Shown here: one piece after another, positions 1 through 9,583 of the stretch
Position numbering within the stretch: position 1 is the stretch's first letter
Layout: the number at the start of each line of letters is the position of its first letter
Assembly (NCBI GenBank): GCA_002478865.1
Contig: DLJZ01000012.1
Coordinates: forward strand, 76,204-140,203
Length of the DNA stretch: 64,000 nt
Direction of reading: 5' to 3'
From: Hungatella sp. UBA7603
GTDB taxonomy: Bacteria > Bacillota > Clostridia > Lachnospirales > Lachnospiraceae
Position numbers and translations under genes: made by a program
Notes under the pieces: generated by a model
Told to the model about the DNA's origin: nothing
Database searches by the model: none
The model's input: the letters and a program-made list of their open reading frames with translations, nothing else

Positions 1-39
1 AATGTATGAGAGAGAGCTTTCTTTTTGTTTATAATATAG

Positions 40-939
40 TTAACCTTCTCCACCTAAAAGATCTGCAGCTACATATCCAAGTAGAGCAAGAGATATTCCA
101 CCCAAAAGTGCATAAAGTTCTACACTCTTCCAATTGACATCCCACAAGATAACAAATGGGGATGAAAATACAAGACCAATGATAATCCGGTACATCTGGC
201 ATTCATGTTTGGTTAAGAGCCGCTCAACCACTTTTGCAAAAAGAAATATCCCAAAAGCCATACCTATAAAATATGGGACCAGGACCAGGATATTAAGAAA
301 TAAACTCGAAACATTCATTGTGGTTAATGCCCGGATACACGCATTGTTGGTCTGAAGAATGGGTTCATAAAATCCCAGCATCATCATAATCATGGAACCA
401 CTGACTCCCGGAACAATCATCGTAGCCGCCGCCAGCAAGCCTACAAAAAACAAGGTAATCACCCAAAATTTTCCTGAGGTAAGATAATCGACTCCTGTTA
501 AAACAGCCATCCCTGTGTCTCTTCCCGATGCAATCACAGTCTCTGCTACGAACGTGATTAAAATAACGACTCCGCAGGTAATTGCGGCTGTTAAAACACC
601 TTTATTCCGGTCTGGATGTTCCTTATTAAAGGACTTTTGAAACAGAGTAGGAAGCCCACCACCAATCAAACCTAAAAATGACAGCTTTGTTTGTAGGGGA
701 TATGTATGAAATAGATATTCAAAGGCAAGAGAAAGGAACACAATACCTGCTACAGCCCCGATTCCATAGGGAAACAGAGTTCTTATACTTTTTATTGGCT
801 CCTTAAATAGCTGTGTCACTGCATGGATAATCGTATCGTATACTCCCATAGTGATAGCAAGCATTCCTCCACTAATCCCTGGAAGTATGTTTGCTACGCC
901 TATGATAACACCCTTTAATAGCTCATTGATATACTTCAA
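40..939 (-). CDS. DUF368 family polyprenyl-phosphate transporter (PopT-like)
   Basis: A 299-residue polytopic membrane protein with the DUF368 fold. The family was recently linked to recycling of undecaprenyl phosphate, the lipid carrier for cell wall precursors, across the membrane. Two family-typical glycine/proline segments are visible: GVANILPGISGGMLAI near residue 15 and MIVPGVSGSMIMMMLGFYEP near residue 175. They are internal repeats, as expected for an inverted-repeat transporter. About eight to nine hydrophobic segments follow. The start is TTG at 939, chosen because GGGAGGAA sits eight to nine bases upstream and no in-frame ATG lies earlier. It is last in a leftward row after the HAD phosphatase (34-base gap). 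The family assignment is firm; the exact lipid substrate is inferred from family work. Confidence 0.85.
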   Translation of the reverse strand: MKYINELLKGVIIGVANILPGISGGMLAITMGVYDTIIHAVTQLFKEPIKSIRTLFPYGIGAVAGIVFLSLAFEYLFHTYPLQTKLSFLGLIGGGLPTLFQKSFNKEHPDRNKGVLTAAITCGVVILITFVAETVIASGRDTGMAVLTGVDYLTSGKFWVITLFFVGLLAAATMIVPGVSGSMIMMMLGFYEPILQTNNACIRALTTMNVSSLFLNILVLVPYFIGMAFGIFLFAKVVERLLTKHECQMYRIIIGLVFSSPFVILWDVNWKSVELYALLGGISLALLGYVAADLLGGEG

Positions 940-973
940 GTAATTCCTCCCAAACTTCTTGGTATATCATATC

Positions 974-1618
974 CTATGCCTTTTTCACCGCTTCTAATAC
1001 ATCTTTTAGCCGTGTAAGTCGGTAATCTGCCAGACTCTGATCAAAGCCGTACCGTTCATCTATTATGGCCGCAATTTTCATACCTGCCCTGTGGGCCGCC
1101 GTAATACCAATGGTGGAATCCTCAACCGCCATACATTCCTCCGGCTTAACACCGAGGCATCTTGCTGTATGTAGATAGATTTCAGGATCTGGTTTACTCT
1201 TTTTAAACTGATTGCCGCTGACAACGGTCTCAAAATAACTCCGTATGCCATTTACCTCTAACACATGCTCCACCAGTTCCAAGTGAGTGGAGGAGGCAAG
1301 CGCCAGTTTGCAGCCCTCTTCTTTAAGAAATGCAAGAACCTCAGTCGCTTCCTTCCGGTATAACTCTCGGTAATCAATCTCCTCATAGATATCCCGTTTT
1401 CTAAATTCCTCCCGTAGCTCCTCCCAGGTTTGTCCATTGTCCACTGCCCGTTCTACTACTTCCCAGGAATCCTTCTTTGTCGCGCCCACCATGGGATAAA
1501 GCTGCTCCATTTTTACAGCAGGATTTTTTGTCCTTGCGAAATCAAGCTGGTATGTGAGATAGATGCCTTCGCTGTCAATTAAAACCCCATCCATATCAAA
1601 TATAACTGCCTTAATCAT
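974..1618 (-). CDS. HAD-superfamily phosphatase, beta-phosphoglucomutase-like
   Basis: A soluble HAD hydrolase of 214 residues from the preferred start. Motif I is FDMDGVLIDSEG at residues 6-17 (the nucleophile and acid/base aspartates of DxD). Motif II is the serine in LALASSTHLELV. The lysine is in FKKSKPDPEIY, and the motif III/IV aspartates are in MAVEDSTIGITAAHRAGMK. This pattern is the subfamily I group of beta-phosphoglucomutase and sugar-phosphate phosphatases. An upstream in-frame ATG at 1654 exists, but AAGGAGAGACAAC lies directly before the ATG at 1618, and the shorter form begins exactly at the conserved fold, so 1618 is used. The substrate cannot be read from sequence; a small phosphorylated sugar is the usual case. 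Confidence 0.85.
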   Translation of the reverse strand: MIKAVIFDMDGVLIDSEGIYLTYQLDFARTKNPAVKMEQLYPMVGATKKDSWEVVERAVDNGQTWEELREEFRKRDIYEEIDYRELYRKEATEVLAFLKEEGCKLALASSTHLELVEHVLEVNGIRSYFETVVSGNQFKKSKPDPEIYLHTARCLGVKPEECMAVEDSTIGITAAHRAGMKIAAIIDERYGFDQSLADYRLTRLKDVLEAVKKA

Positions 1619-1750
1619 GTTGTCTCTCCTTGTCTTTCTTTCTGATTCAGACATTACGGGAAGAGAGACGGTTTGTCAAGCTGAAATACAAAAAAAGCCG
1701 CAGGGGCGGGGCCTTTCTCATAAAGCCTTCGTCCCGGCGACCCATAAGTG

Positions 1751-2533
1751 TCAATATACAGCCGGCCTTTTAACCATAAATGTATTATATCCGTACCGCC
1801 TGAGGGCCTGCTCCATACGTGCCGCATTGTCAACATTGCGGAAGGCGCCTACCCGAACCTTGTAGAGTCCATCTTCCATCACTACAAAGGCTGGAAATGC
1901 CTGGGCTTTTAAATCATTGACCTGAGCTTCCGCAAGAGAACGAACCCGATACGCTCCGGTTTGAACCTGGTAATATTCCACTTCAGATTCTGATTTATCT
2001 TGAATCGTCTTTAAGATACTATCTGCAATTGACTGTGCAATCTCATCAAACTTCTGATCAAACAAGTAATTATCTGCCTCATTGTCTATGAACCCAGCTT
2101 CTATCATAACCGCCGGAATATTTGTCCTTCTAAGAACTACCAACCCCGGGCGTTCAATGACTCCTATTTCACTAAATCCGGTCTTACTTAAGGCTTCCAT
2201 AATGTTTTTTGCCAGCATAGCCTGTGTGCCCTGGTTTTCAAATACAAGGACTTCCACCCCGGAACCGGATCCAGGAACAGGCATCGCATTGCGGTGTAAG
2301 GAAACAAAGAAATCAGCTTCTGCATCATTTCCCATCATGGTTTTTTCAAGAGGTGTATTATAGGTATCGTCAGTTCTTGTAAATCTAACATCAAGTCCGT
2401 TGTTTGCAAGAACTTTACCTACTGCCAGCGCAAGCTTTAAATTATCATCCTTTTCTTGCCGTCCGTTATAGGTCGCACCTGGATCTGCACCGCCGTGGCC
2501 GGCATCTATCACTACGATCTGTCTCTCAGCCAA
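1751..2533 (-). CDS. N-acetylmuramoyl-L-alanine amidase with C-terminal SPOR domain (CwlC-like)
   Basis: A zinc amidase (Amidase_3) that cleaves the bond between muramic acid and L-alanine in peptidoglycan. Residues 1-175 hold the catalytic domain: VVIDAGHGGADPGA carries the first zinc His, E in the KDDNLK region follows, FVSLHRNA carries the second His, and VMIEAGFIDN the catalytic Glu. Residues 185-260 are a SPOR domain (YYQVQTGAYR, YKVRVGAF), which binds glycan stripped of stem peptides. There is no signal peptide, which matches CwlC-type mother-cell lytic enzymes released at the end of sporulation. The likely start is TTG at 2533, because AAAGGAG lies eight bases upstream; an upstream GTG at 2551 has no such site. 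Lytic timing is inferred from family likeness. Confidence 0.85.
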   Translation of the reverse strand: MAERQIVVIDAGHGGADPGATYNGRQEKDDNLKLALAVGKVLANNGLDVRFTRTDDTYNTPLEKTMMGNDAEADFFVSLHRNAMPVPGSGSGVEVLVFENQGTQAMLAKNIMEALSKTGFSEIGVIERPGLVVLRRTNIPAVMIEAGFIDNEADNYLFDQKFDEIAQSIADSILKTIQDKSESEVEYYQVQTGAYRVRSLAEAQVNDLKAQAFPAFVVMEDGLYKVRVGAFRNVDNAARMEQALRRYGYNTFMVKRPAVY

Positions 2534-2626
2534 AAGAAAAACTCCTTTCACATATCTCTATTGTATAACTTATGTGAGAGAAGCATCTCAAGTACCACTT
2601 TTTTAATTATTTTTATACTTTTTTTC

Positions 2627-3070
2627 TTACAGTTCTGCCATCACATCCACGCCTCTTGGACCTACTGGAGTTGAGAACACAATCTGAGTGCTGGTTTTTC
2701 CATACTTTTGAAGCTGCCCGATAAATACATCAAGTTCCATGGTGCTTTCAAAAGCGACTTTAATCAGCATGGAGAAATCTCCTGTCACACAATTGCATTC
2801 TAGTACATTTGGGATAGACTCCATGGAAGAATAAAATTGAAGCTTATCCACTGGAGATACATCCAGATTTACAAATGCAGTGATGTGGTAACCAAGCTTC
2901 ATTGGGTCTACGCTTGCATGGTATCCGGTTATGATTTTTTCCCGTTCCAGCTTCTCAATTCTGGAAGAAACCGCAGGTGAGGATAAAAAAGTATTTTCTG
3001 CTATATTCTTTAAGGATGCTCTGGCATTCCTTTGCAGGGTCTGCACTATTTTCTTATCAATATCGTCCAT
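2627..3070 (-). CDS. Lrp/AsnC family transcriptional regulator
   Basis: A 147-residue feast/famine regulator. Residues 1-55 form the winged helix-turn-helix (DDIDKKIVQTLQRNARAS, then SSPAVSSRIEKLEREKIITG). Residues 65-147 form the RAM ligand-binding and oligomerisation domain, ending in a GPRGVDVMAEL tail. The ATG is preceded by AAGGAGGAAGAT. It lies directly after the dapL terminator, so it starts a separate transcription unit next to lysine/DAP genes. That position suggests an amino-acid effector and possibly control of the neighbouring dap/gln operon, but neither ligand nor targets are visible. The family call is secure from the HTH spacing and the RAM domain length. Confidence 0.9.
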   Translation of the reverse strand: MDDIDKKIVQTLQRNARASLKNIAENTFLSSPAVSSRIEKLEREKIITGYHASVDPMKLGYHITAFVNLDVSPVDKLQFYSSMESIPNVLECNCVTGDFSMLIKVAFESTMELDVFIGQLQKYGKTSTQIVFSTPVGPRGVDVMAEL

Positions 3071-3090
3071 ATCTTCCTCCTTGAAATAAA

Positions 3091-3126
3091 AAAAGCGCCA
3101 GTACTTCCTAAGTACTGAACGCTTTT
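3091..3126 (-). terminator. Intrinsic terminator of the glnA-dapL operon
   Basis: An 8-bp stem CAGTACTT/AAGTACTG with a CCT loop (3099-3117), extended by AAAAGCG/CGCTTTT outside it. Read leftwards, it is followed by a run of T. It lies 79 bases beyond the dapL stop codon and ends the operon before lrp. Confidence 0.85.
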
Positions 3127-3204
3127 GTTCTTATATTTTTAGCCGTTATCTTATATATCTTTTCTAATTTTAATAATATCTAATTATCAAATACTTGTCA
3201 ATAT

Positions 3205-4434
3205 TTATTTTATTAAGGAAGGCATTTTTTTAAGTCTTTCCATAGCTTCCTTTGTATTTTCATACGTTCCAAAAGCAGTGAGTCGGAAATATCCTTCTCC
3301 ACTTGGTCCAAATCCGCTTCCAGGAGTTCCAACGACGCTGGCTTCCTTTAAAAGCAGATCGAAAAATTCCCAGGAGGTCATTCCCTTTGGTACCTTAAGC
3401 CAGATATATGGAGCATTGACACCTCCATAAACCTCACAGCCAACTTCCTTTAAGCCATCGTAAATAACCCTGGCATTTCTCATATAATAGGCTACCTGCT
3501 CTTTTAGCTGCGCTTTACCAGCTTCTGAGTAAACTGCCTCACCAGCCTTTTGAATGATATAAGGAGCACCGTTGAATTTGGTTCCATGACGTCTTGCCCA
3601 CAATGCGTGCAGGGCAACTCCTCCACGAATCAGCTCTTTTGGCACTACGGTAAATCCAAGACGAACTCCAGTAAATCCAGCATTCTTTGAGAAAGAACGG
3701 AATTCAATGGCACAGGTTTTCGCCCCTTCAATCTCATAAATAGAGTGAGGGATATTATCCTCAGCAATATAGGCTTCATAAGCGGCATCATAAAGAATCA
3801 CTGCGCCTGTCTCATTGGCGTAATCCACCCATACCTTTAACTGGTCTCTGGTTAAAGTGGTGCCAGTAGGATTGTTTGGAACACATAAGTAGATAAGATC
3901 TGCTGCCTCTGTTGGAAGCTCTGGTACAAACCCATTTTCTGCTGTACAAGGCATGTAAACCACCTTGCTCCATTTCCCAGTCACTTCATCGTAGGTTCCA
4001 GTTCTACCTGCCATAACGTTGGAATCTACGTAGACTGGATACACAGGATCACAGACTGCAATAATGCTGCTCTCGTCAAATATTTCCTGAATATTGCCAC
4101 AGTCGCTTTTTGCGCCGTCAGAAACAAAAATCTCATCGGCTTCAATCCGGCATCCTCTTGAACTATAATCTTCTCTTGCAATGGTCTCTCTTAAAAATCC
4201 ATATCCAAGATCCGGCGCATAGCCGTGAAATGTTTCTGCTGCTCCCATCTCATCCACTGCTCCGTGAAGAGCTTCTACAATCGCAGATGATAAAGGCATT
4301 GTCACGTCGCCAATACCAAGGCGTATTACCTTCTTATCAGGATTTTCAATCATATATGCATTCACTTTTTTTGCAATTGTGGAAAACAAATAGCTTCCCG
4401 GAAACTTTAAATAATTTTCATTTACCTTAACCAT
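3205..4434 (-). CDS. dapL: LL-diaminopimelate aminotransferase
   Basis: A PLP-dependent class I/II aminotransferase of 409 residues, the usual DapL length. It converts tetrahydrodipicolinate to LL-diaminopimelate in one step with glutamate, bypassing the acyl-blocked dap route. Visible signatures are the N-terminal [39 protein letters not shown], the PNNPTG loop, YDAAYEAYI, and the PLP lysine in [16 protein letters not shown]. The ATG follows AGGAGGAACCC. It lies 19 bases behind dapF, whose product epimerises the LL-DAP made here, so the two form a working pair for lysine and peptidoglycan. Glutamate supply by the glnA gene of the same operon fits the co-transcription. Confidence 0.95.
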   Translation of the reverse strand: MVKVNENYLKFPGSYLFSTIAKKVNAYMIENPDKKVIRLGIGDVTMPLSSAIVEALHGAVDEMGAAETFHGYAPDLGYGFLRETIAREDYSSRGCRIEADEIFVSDGAKSDCGNIQEIFDESSIIAVCDPVYPVYVDSNVMAGRTGTYDEVTGKWSKVVYMPCTAENGFVPELPTEAADLIYLCVPNNPTGTTLTRDQLKVWVDYANETGAVILYDAAYEAYIAEDNIPHSIYEIEGAKTCAIEFRSFSKNAGFTGVRLGFTVVPKELIRGGVALHALWARRHGTKFNGAPYIIQKAGEAVYSEAGKAQLKEQVAYYMRNARVIYDGLKEVGCEVYGGVNAPYIWLKVPKGMTSWEFFDLLLKEASVVGTPGSGFGPSGEGYFRLTAFGTYENTKEAMERLKKMPSLIK

Positions 4435-4453
4435 GGGTTCCTCCTGCTTTATC

Positions 4454-5266
4454 TTATAGATTCGTTATGTCAAATTCCCCTTCAAATACTTCCACGGCAG
4501 GACCGGTCATAAATACATGACCGCTCTTTTCTCTGTCCCAGAAGATGGTCAGATTGCCGCCCTTTAATTCTACTTCTACCGTATTTTCAGTCCGTCCACT
4601 AAGCACGGAGGCTACTGCGCTGGCAGTTGCTCCCGTACCACAGGCCCAGGTCTCTCCACTTCCTCTTTCCCATACCCTCATTCGGATATAGTCTCGGCTC
4701 TTTACTTCAATATACTCTGAATTCGTCCGTTCCGGAAATCGTTCATGGAATTCAAATGAAGGACCAATGGATTCAAGATCCAGTTCATTGATATGATCCA
4801 TAAAGTAAACGGCATGAGGGTTACCTACGGATATTCCGATAAATTCATAATCCTTACCATCAATTACAATTGGTTCTGGCAGAGTGCTGGTGACCTCAGG
4901 TATTCCCATGTCAACGGTGATCTTAACCGCTTTGTTATTTTCCTCAGTAATCTTTAAATGCTTGATTCCTGCATCTGTCTCAACATCAAATTCAGTCTTA
5001 TCCACTAACTTATGGTCAAACACATATTTTCCCACACAACGTATCCCATTGCCACACATGGCACTTTCTGATCCATCTGCATTGAACATGCGCATGCGAC
5101 AGTCCGCAACCTCGGAGGGGCAAATAAGAATCAGACCATCAGAACCAATCCCAAAATGGCGGTCGCTTACCAATTTAGAAAGCTCTACCGGATCAGGAAC
5201 CGTTTCCTCAAAGCAATTGATGTATACATAATCATTACCAATTCCCTGCATTTTTGTAAATTTCAT
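4454..5266 (-). CDS. dapF: Diaminopimelate epimerase
   Basis: A PLP-independent epimerase of 270 residues that converts LL- to meso-diaminopimelate. Both catalytic cysteines are present: [14 protein letters not shown] (about residue 72) and [17 protein letters not shown] (about residue 213). The substrate-binding [20 protein letters not shown] and TNSEYIEV segments are also intact. The ATG follows TGAGGAAATAGTT. It sits between the ANTAR regulator and dapL at short spacing, as part of the glnA operon. A second, cysteine-less paralogue is encoded at 22411-23271, so this copy must be the biosynthetic enzyme. Confidence 0.95.
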   Translation of the reverse strand: MKFTKMQGIGNDYVYINCFEETVPDPVELSKLVSDRHFGIGSDGLILICPSEVADCRMRMFNADGSESAMCGNGIRCVGKYVFDHKLVDKTEFDVETDAGIKHLKITEENNKAVKITVDMGIPEVTSTLPEPIVIDGKDYEFIGISVGNPHAVYFMDHINELDLESIGPSFEFHERFPERTNSEYIEVKSRDYIRMRVWERGSGETWACGTGATASAVASVLSGRTENTVEVELKGGNLTIFWDREKSGHVFMTGPAVEVFEGEFDITNL

Positions 5267-5283
5267 AACTATTTCCTCAATTC

Positions 5284-5832
5284 TTATTGATTAATCAAAC
5301 TCATGATCATTTGAGCGGTCTCCACCATGTTGGTCCCGCTGTCCATACTGCACTTTTGGATGTATCGGTGCGCTTCTGTTTCCGACATGTGGTTTCGCTC
5401 CATCAAAAGCTCCTTTGCCTGTTGAATCATCTCTGCTTCTTCCCGGCTCCGCTCTTTTGGCTGGTTTTTTAATTTCTTGCGCCTTCTTGCGAGAGTTTCA
5501 AGCATCATTCCCAGAGTACTTACAAGATCTTGAACCTTTAAGGGGAGTCCTAGGCAAACCATATCATCTGGCACTCTTCCAGACCACTGGCTTGGAGAGG
5601 CCACCAAAAGCATCTGCATTCCAGAAGGAAGGCATTCGTAAATTTCCTGATAAACCATGTCTGCAAATCTGCATCCGCAGACCACAACTCCGCTTCCAAG
5701 TTCATCTGCACTGTTGACCGTTTGTGAACCAGAGGTGCAAACTGCGGAGACCGAAAAGCCGTTTTTCATAAGAATATTCTTTATATTTTTCGCATCCTCC
5801 GCTTTGGAAAATGCCACAATCACATTGGTCAA
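5284..5832 (-). CDS. ANTAR-domain antiterminator next to glnA (NitR-like)
   Basis: A 182-residue two-domain protein. Residues 1-115 resemble a response-regulator receiver domain but are degenerate: the strand that should carry the phospho-aspartate reads GVVVCGCRF, so phosphorylation is unlikely. Residues 118-180 contain a coiled segment and an ANTAR domain (EEAEMIQQAKELLMERNHMS, then SETEAHRYIQKC), which binds paired RNA hairpins and prevents termination. The start is TTG at 5832 with GGAGGTG seven bases upstream. It lies 40 bases behind glnA, an arrangement known for clostridial glnA-nitR. The glnA leader at 7211-7394 carries terminator-like hairpins, the natural target. The signal sensed (nitrogen state, perhaps through GlnA itself) is inferred. 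Confidence 0.85.
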   Translation of the reverse strand: MTNVIVAFSKAEDAKNIKNILMKNGFSVSAVCTSGSQTVNSADELGSGVVVCGCRFADMVYQEIYECLPSGMQMLLVASPSQWSGRVPDDMVCLGLPLKVQDLVSTLGMMLETLARRRKKLKNQPKERSREEAEMIQQAKELLMERNHMSETEAHRYIQKCSMDSGTNMVETAQMIMSLINQ

Positions 5833-5872
5833 ACACTCTCACCTCCAGATAGCTGTATCAGGGATACAAAAG

Positions 5873-7210
5873 TTAATACTTATACAGGTATTCTTCTACT
5901 TCCCAGTCAGTTACTTGGGCACGGAACATGCGCCACTCAGCTTCCTTTGCTTCCAGATATTTGGTGAATATATGCTCTCCTAATACTTCCTTCACAAATT
6001 CGTCTTTGCGGAATGCCTCAATTGCTTCTCCCAGAGTCTCTGGAAGCTGTTTGATTCCTCTGCTTTGAATCTCCTCCTCAGGCATGCCAAAGACATTGCT
6101 GTCAACACTATCTGGTGGAGTCATTCCCTTTTCAATGCCATCAAGTCCTGCGGCAAGACAGGCTGCCAGTGCAAGGTATGGGTTTACAGCAGAATCTGGA
6201 CTGCGAAGCTCGATTCGAGTACTGGACCCTCTGGAGGAAGGAATGCGAATGAGCTGACTTCGGTTTGCTTTCGCAGACCACGCAATATAAACAGGTGCGT
6301 CATATCCTGGAACCAGACGTTTATAAGAGTTAACAAGTGGATTGGTTAAAATTGTCATGCTCTCCATATGATAGAGAATTCCTGCGATGAACTCATAAGC
6401 AGTCTTACTTAATCCCTGCTCATCTTGCCCATCTGCAAATACATTGTTTCCGTTTAAATCAGAAAGAGACATATTAATGTGCATACCAGAACCATTGACT
6501 CCTGCCTTTGGCTTTGGCATAAATGTGGCATGAAGTCCATGACGTTTTGCGATAGACTTCACAGCCAATCGAAAGGTCATAATGTTATCTGCTGTCACAA
6601 TGCCTTCTGCATATTGAAAATCAATCTCATGCTGTCCCGGAGAGATCTCATGATGAGAGGCCTCAATCATAAAGCCCATCTCTTCTAAAGATATCACCAT
6701 ATCACGGCGAACATTCTCTGCCTGGTCAATGGGAGCTACATCAAAATAACTTGCGGTTTCATGGGTATGGGTGGTTGGTTTTCCCTCTTCATCTGTATGG
6801 AAAAGAAAGAATTCACATTCTGGGCCAGCCTGAAACACAAATCCCATATCATGAGCCTTTTTAAGTACCTTTTTTAATACAAATCTGGGATCACCTTCAA
6901 AGGGAGCCTTATCCGGGCAGTGTACATCGCATATCAGTCTTGCCACTTTCCCTTGTTGAGGACGCCATGGAAATATCTCAAAGGTATCCAGATCTGGATG
7001 GAGATACATATCAGACTCTTCACTTCGAATAAAGCCCTCGATAGAAGAACCATCAAACATGCAGCGGTTGTCTAAGGCCTTAGGAAGCATGTTCTTAGTA
7101 ATTGCCACATTCTTCATCATACCGAAAATATCCGTAAACTGGAGACGGATAAATTCCACATCCTCTTCCTCTACAATACGGAATATATCTTCCTTGCTAT
7201 ATTTGCTCAT
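5873..7210 (-). CDS. glnA: Glutamine synthetase type I
   Basis: A 445-residue GSI-alpha type enzyme that makes glutamine from glutamate, ammonia and ATP. Signatures in order: [10 protein letters not shown] near residue 53, [10 protein letters not shown] near 131 (metal ligands), [14 protein letters not shown] near 186, [17 protein letters not shown] near 236, [19 protein letters not shown] near 295 and NRSQLIRIP near 315. The length and the lack of a conserved adenylylation loop fit the Firmicute form, which is feedback regulated. The ATG follows AAAGGGAGATGTATT. It is the first gene of glnA-ANTAR-dapF-dapL and is read from a consensus promoter through a structured leader. Confidence 0.96.
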   Translation of the reverse strand: MSKYSKEDIFRIVEEEDVEFIRLQFTDIFGMMKNVAITKNMLPKALDNRCMFDGSSIEGFIRSEESDMYLHPDLDTFEIFPWRPQQGKVARLICDVHCPDKAPFEGDPRFVLKKVLKKAHDMGFVFQAGPECEFFLFHTDEEGKPTTHTHETASYFDVAPIDQAENVRRDMVISLEEMGFMIEASHHEISPGQHEIDFQYAEGIVTADNIMTFRLAVKSIAKRHGLHATFMPKPKAGVNGSGMHINMSLSDLNGNNVFADGQDEQGLSKTAYEFIAGILYHMESMTILTNPLVNSYKRLVPGYDAPVYIAWSAKANRSQLIRIPSSRGSSTRIELRSPDSAVNPYLALAACLAAGLDGIEKGMTPPDSVDSNVFGMPEEEIQSRGIKQLPETLGEAIEAFRKDEFVKEVLGEHIFTKYLEAKEAEWRMFRAQVTDWEVEEYLYKY

Positions 7211-7428
7211 AATACATCTCCCTTTCTTATTTCTAGAATAAAGAGTCCTTTTTCTAGGGACTCTCTGTCACATTACGTTCCTTAAAAAAGCATATTTGCT
7301 TTAAAAACAACAAAACATCCTATAGGAAGTATCTCCAAAAAAGGGTGAGCAAACACAGCCTTTTAATGGACCGTCTTTGCACCACCCTTATATGTGTAAA
7401 ATATAACAGCTAACAAAAAATTTGTCAA
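7211..7428 (-). promoter_or_regulatory. glnA promoter and attenuator-like leader, probable ANTAR target
   Basis: The -35 TTGACA (7423-7428) and -10 TATATT (7400-7405) are separated by 17 bases. Transcription should start near 7394. Three hairpins follow in the leader. The first spans 7343-7387 (GGGTG/CACCC with GCAAA/TTTGC) and is followed by six T, a classic terminator very close to the 5' end. The second is AAAGCA/TGCTTT at 7287-7302, followed by T. The third is AGAGTCC/GGACTCT at 7242-7264, followed by TTTATTCT. With an ANTAR protein encoded just downstream, the leader is best explained as an antitermination target. I did not identify the conserved hexaloop pair with certainty. Confidence 0.7.
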
Positions 7429-7434
7429 TGTTTT

Positions 7435-9303
7435 TTAATCTTTGAGTTTATATTTTAAAGCCCGGACCGCATTTAAAATAGCCAGGACAGATACGCCTAC
7501 GTCGCCAAATACGGCTGCCCACATGGAGGCAAATCCCAGAGCTGTTAATATGAGGATAATCACCTTTACGCCAATGGCAAAAACAATATTTTGCTTCACA
7601 ATTTTCATTGTTTTTCTAGCAATCAGTATGATGTCAGTAAGCTTTGAAGGTTCATCGGTCATAATGACGATATCTGCCGCTTCCACTGCAGCGTCTGAAC
7701 CAATTCCGCCCATGGCGATTCCTACATCTGCCCGAGCCAAAACAGGAGCATCGTTGATACCATCTCCTACGAAAGCCAGCATGGTTCCTTCCGCTTTATT
7801 CTTAAGGAGTTCCTCAACTTTACCTACTTTATCTCCTGGTAACAATCCACCATGGACTTCATCAAGTCCTAAGGCTTCACCTACCGCTTGACCAACCTCT
7901 GGTTTATCACCAGTAAGCATTACTAGTTTTTTAACGCCAGCTGCTTTTAGTCCCTTTAAGGCCATAGGAACATCTTCTCTGACTGTATCGGATATGGTGA
8001 TAGAACCAAGATAGGTGGTTTCTTCTGCTACATACAGGGTAGTACCCATAACGGCCTGATTCTCAGGAACTAAAATTTGTAGTTGCTCCATGAGTCTCAT
8101 ATTGCCAACGGAGATCTCACGTGTTTCTCCATCTAACAAAAGTTCGGATCGAATGCCATAACCTGGAGTCTCTTCCACAGTTCCAATCATAGCTTTATCT
8201 AAAGGCTCTCCATAAGCCTCCTTAACGGATATGGCAATGGGGTGATTGGAATGGAATTCTCCGAAAGCCGCCAGTTTAAGAAGCTCTTCTTTTGATCCCT
8301 GAACCGCTTCAATCTCTGTTACCTTAAATTTTCCAGTGGTAAGTGTGCCTGTTTTATCAAATACTACGGTGCCCAAAGAAGCCATGGATTCCAAGTAGTT
8401 GCTTCCTTTTAAGAGGATTCCCTGACTTGATGCAGCACCAAGACCTCCAAAAAAGCTTAAAGGAACAGAGATAACCAGGGCGCATGGGCAGGAAACGACT
8501 AGAAAGCTTAAGGCACGGTAAATCCAGGTATTCCAGTTTCCACCAAATAAAAGAGGAGGTATCACAGCTAGAAGCAGGGCCAAAACCACAACCGCAGGAG
8601 TATAAACTCTTGCAAATCGAGTGATAAATGTCTCCGCTTTTGCTTTTCTAGAACTTGCATTTTCCACCAATTCTAAGATCTTTGCTACCGTAGAATCATC
8701 AAACAGCTTTGTCACTTGAATTTCAAGTACGCTGTTTAAGTTAATGGAACCACTAATGATGTCATCGCCCTCTTTTACCTCAGCAGGCATGGATTCTCCA
8801 GTAAGGGCCTTTGTATCAAGTTCACCTGCTCCTTTTATGAGGATTCCATCAAGAGGTACTTTTTCTCCTGGCTTAACAACGATGGTATCCCCTACTTCTA
8901 CCTCATAAGGATCTACTTTTTCTTCTTTTCCATCTCTTATGAGATTTGCATATTCCGGGTTGATATCCATGAGTTCTGTAATGGATTTTCTGGATTTATT
9001 AACTGCGTAATCATTAAAAAGTTCACCAATCTGGTAAAACAGCATAACGCCAACGGCTTCTTCCATAGCACCAATGGCAATGGCACCAAAGGTCGCAATG
9101 GACATAAGAAAATTCTCGTCAAAAAGCTGACCATTTCTCATGCTTCGGATCGCTCTGATTGGAACGTCATAACCTGCCGCAAGATATGAGATGATAAACG
9201 GAATCAGGTACCAGGAAGTCTTTCCTTCAAACACCATTCCAATTGCAAAAAATACAGCGCTTGTAAAAAGCCTGATCACCATCTTTTTTTGTTTCTTTGT
9301 CAT
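7435..9303 (-). CDS. Heavy-metal P1B-type ATPase, Zn/Cd/Pb class
   Basis: A membrane pump that uses ATP to export soft divalent metals. The TM6 motif is SCPCALVIS, the phosphorylation motif is VVFDKTGTLTTGK, the actuator motif is ALTGESMP, and the hinge is MLTGDKPEVG with GDGINDAPVLARADVGIAMG. The last helix reads DVGVSVLAILNAVRAL, whose Asp is typical of the P1B-2 zinc/cadmium group rather than copper pumps. No HMA domain remains in this polypeptide; it is supplied by the separate gene just upstream. The start at 9303 is preferred because AAAGGAGCTGCT precedes that ATG; an ORF reading back to 9411 would overlap the HMA gene. Third gene of arsR-HMA-ATPase. Confidence 0.9.
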   Translation of the reverse strand: MTKKQKKMVIRLFTSAVFFAIGMVFEGKTSWYLIPFIISYLAAGYDVPIRAIRSMRNGQLFDENFLMSIATFGAIAIGAMEEAVGVMLFYQIGELFNDYAVNKSRKSITELMDINPEYANLIRDGKEEKVDPYEVEVGDTIVVKPGEKVPLDGILIKGAGELDTKALTGESMPAEVKEGDDIISGSINLNSVLEIQVTKLFDDSTVAKILELVENASSRKAKAETFITRFARVYTPAVVVLALLLAVIPPLLFGGNWNTWIYRALSFLVVSCPCALVISVPLSFFGGLGAASSQGILLKGSNYLESMASLGTVVFDKTGTLTTGKFKVTEIEAVQGSKEELLKLAAFGEFHSNHPIAISVKEAYGEPLDKAMIGTVEETPGYGIRSELLLDGETREISVGNMRLMEQLQILVPENQAVMGTTLYVAEETTYLGSITISDTVREDVPMALKGLKAAGVKKLVMLTGDKPEVGQAVGEALGLDEVHGGLLPGDKVGKVEELLKNKAEGTMLAFVGDGINDAPVLARADVGIAMGGIGSDAAVEAADIVIMTDEPSKLTDIILIARKTMKIVKQNIVFAIGVKVIILILTALGFASMWAAVFGDVGVSVLAILNAVRALKYKLKD

Positions 9304-9319
9304 AGCAGCTCCTTTTGCC

Positions 9320-9544
9320 TTACCGCAGTATTTTAAATTCTGCTTCAGGCTCAATCTTGTTTGCAAGTTTTCTAGCTGCTTCCATAATCGTTTCGGATTT
9401 ATCTTCTTCAACTTCCATGGTCAATCTCTGAGTCATAAAGCTTAAAGAAGCACTCTCCACTCCAGATAACTTCTTAACACCTTCTTCAATCTTGGCTGCA
9501 CAGTTGGCACAACATAAACCTTCTAATTTAACGATTCTTTTCAT
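9320..9544 (-). CDS. Free-standing HMA (heavy-metal-associated) domain protein
   Basis: A 74-residue ferredoxin-like metal-binding domain. The N-terminus reads KRIVKLEGLCCANCAAKIEEGV, with the CxxC in a CCANC context that is typical of zinc/cadmium pump N-domains (copper chaperones read MxCxxC). The stop lies 16 bases before the ATPase start, so the usual N-terminal domain of the pump is here a separate protein. It probably delivers metal to the pump or buffers it in the cytosol. Regulated by the ArsR/CadC gene upstream. Confidence 0.85.
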   Translation of the reverse strand: MKRIVKLEGLCCANCAAKIEEGVKKLSGVESASLSFMTQRLTMEVEEDKSETIMEAARKLANKIEPEAEFKILR

Positions 9545-9583
9545 ATTATTACACTCTCCTCAATCATTTATTTTAGTTAATTA

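Noticed and set aside
1654..1836. A short leftward frame between the HAD and amidase genes
   Set aside because: It overlaps the 3' end of the amidase gene, has no ribosome site and no protein-like pattern.
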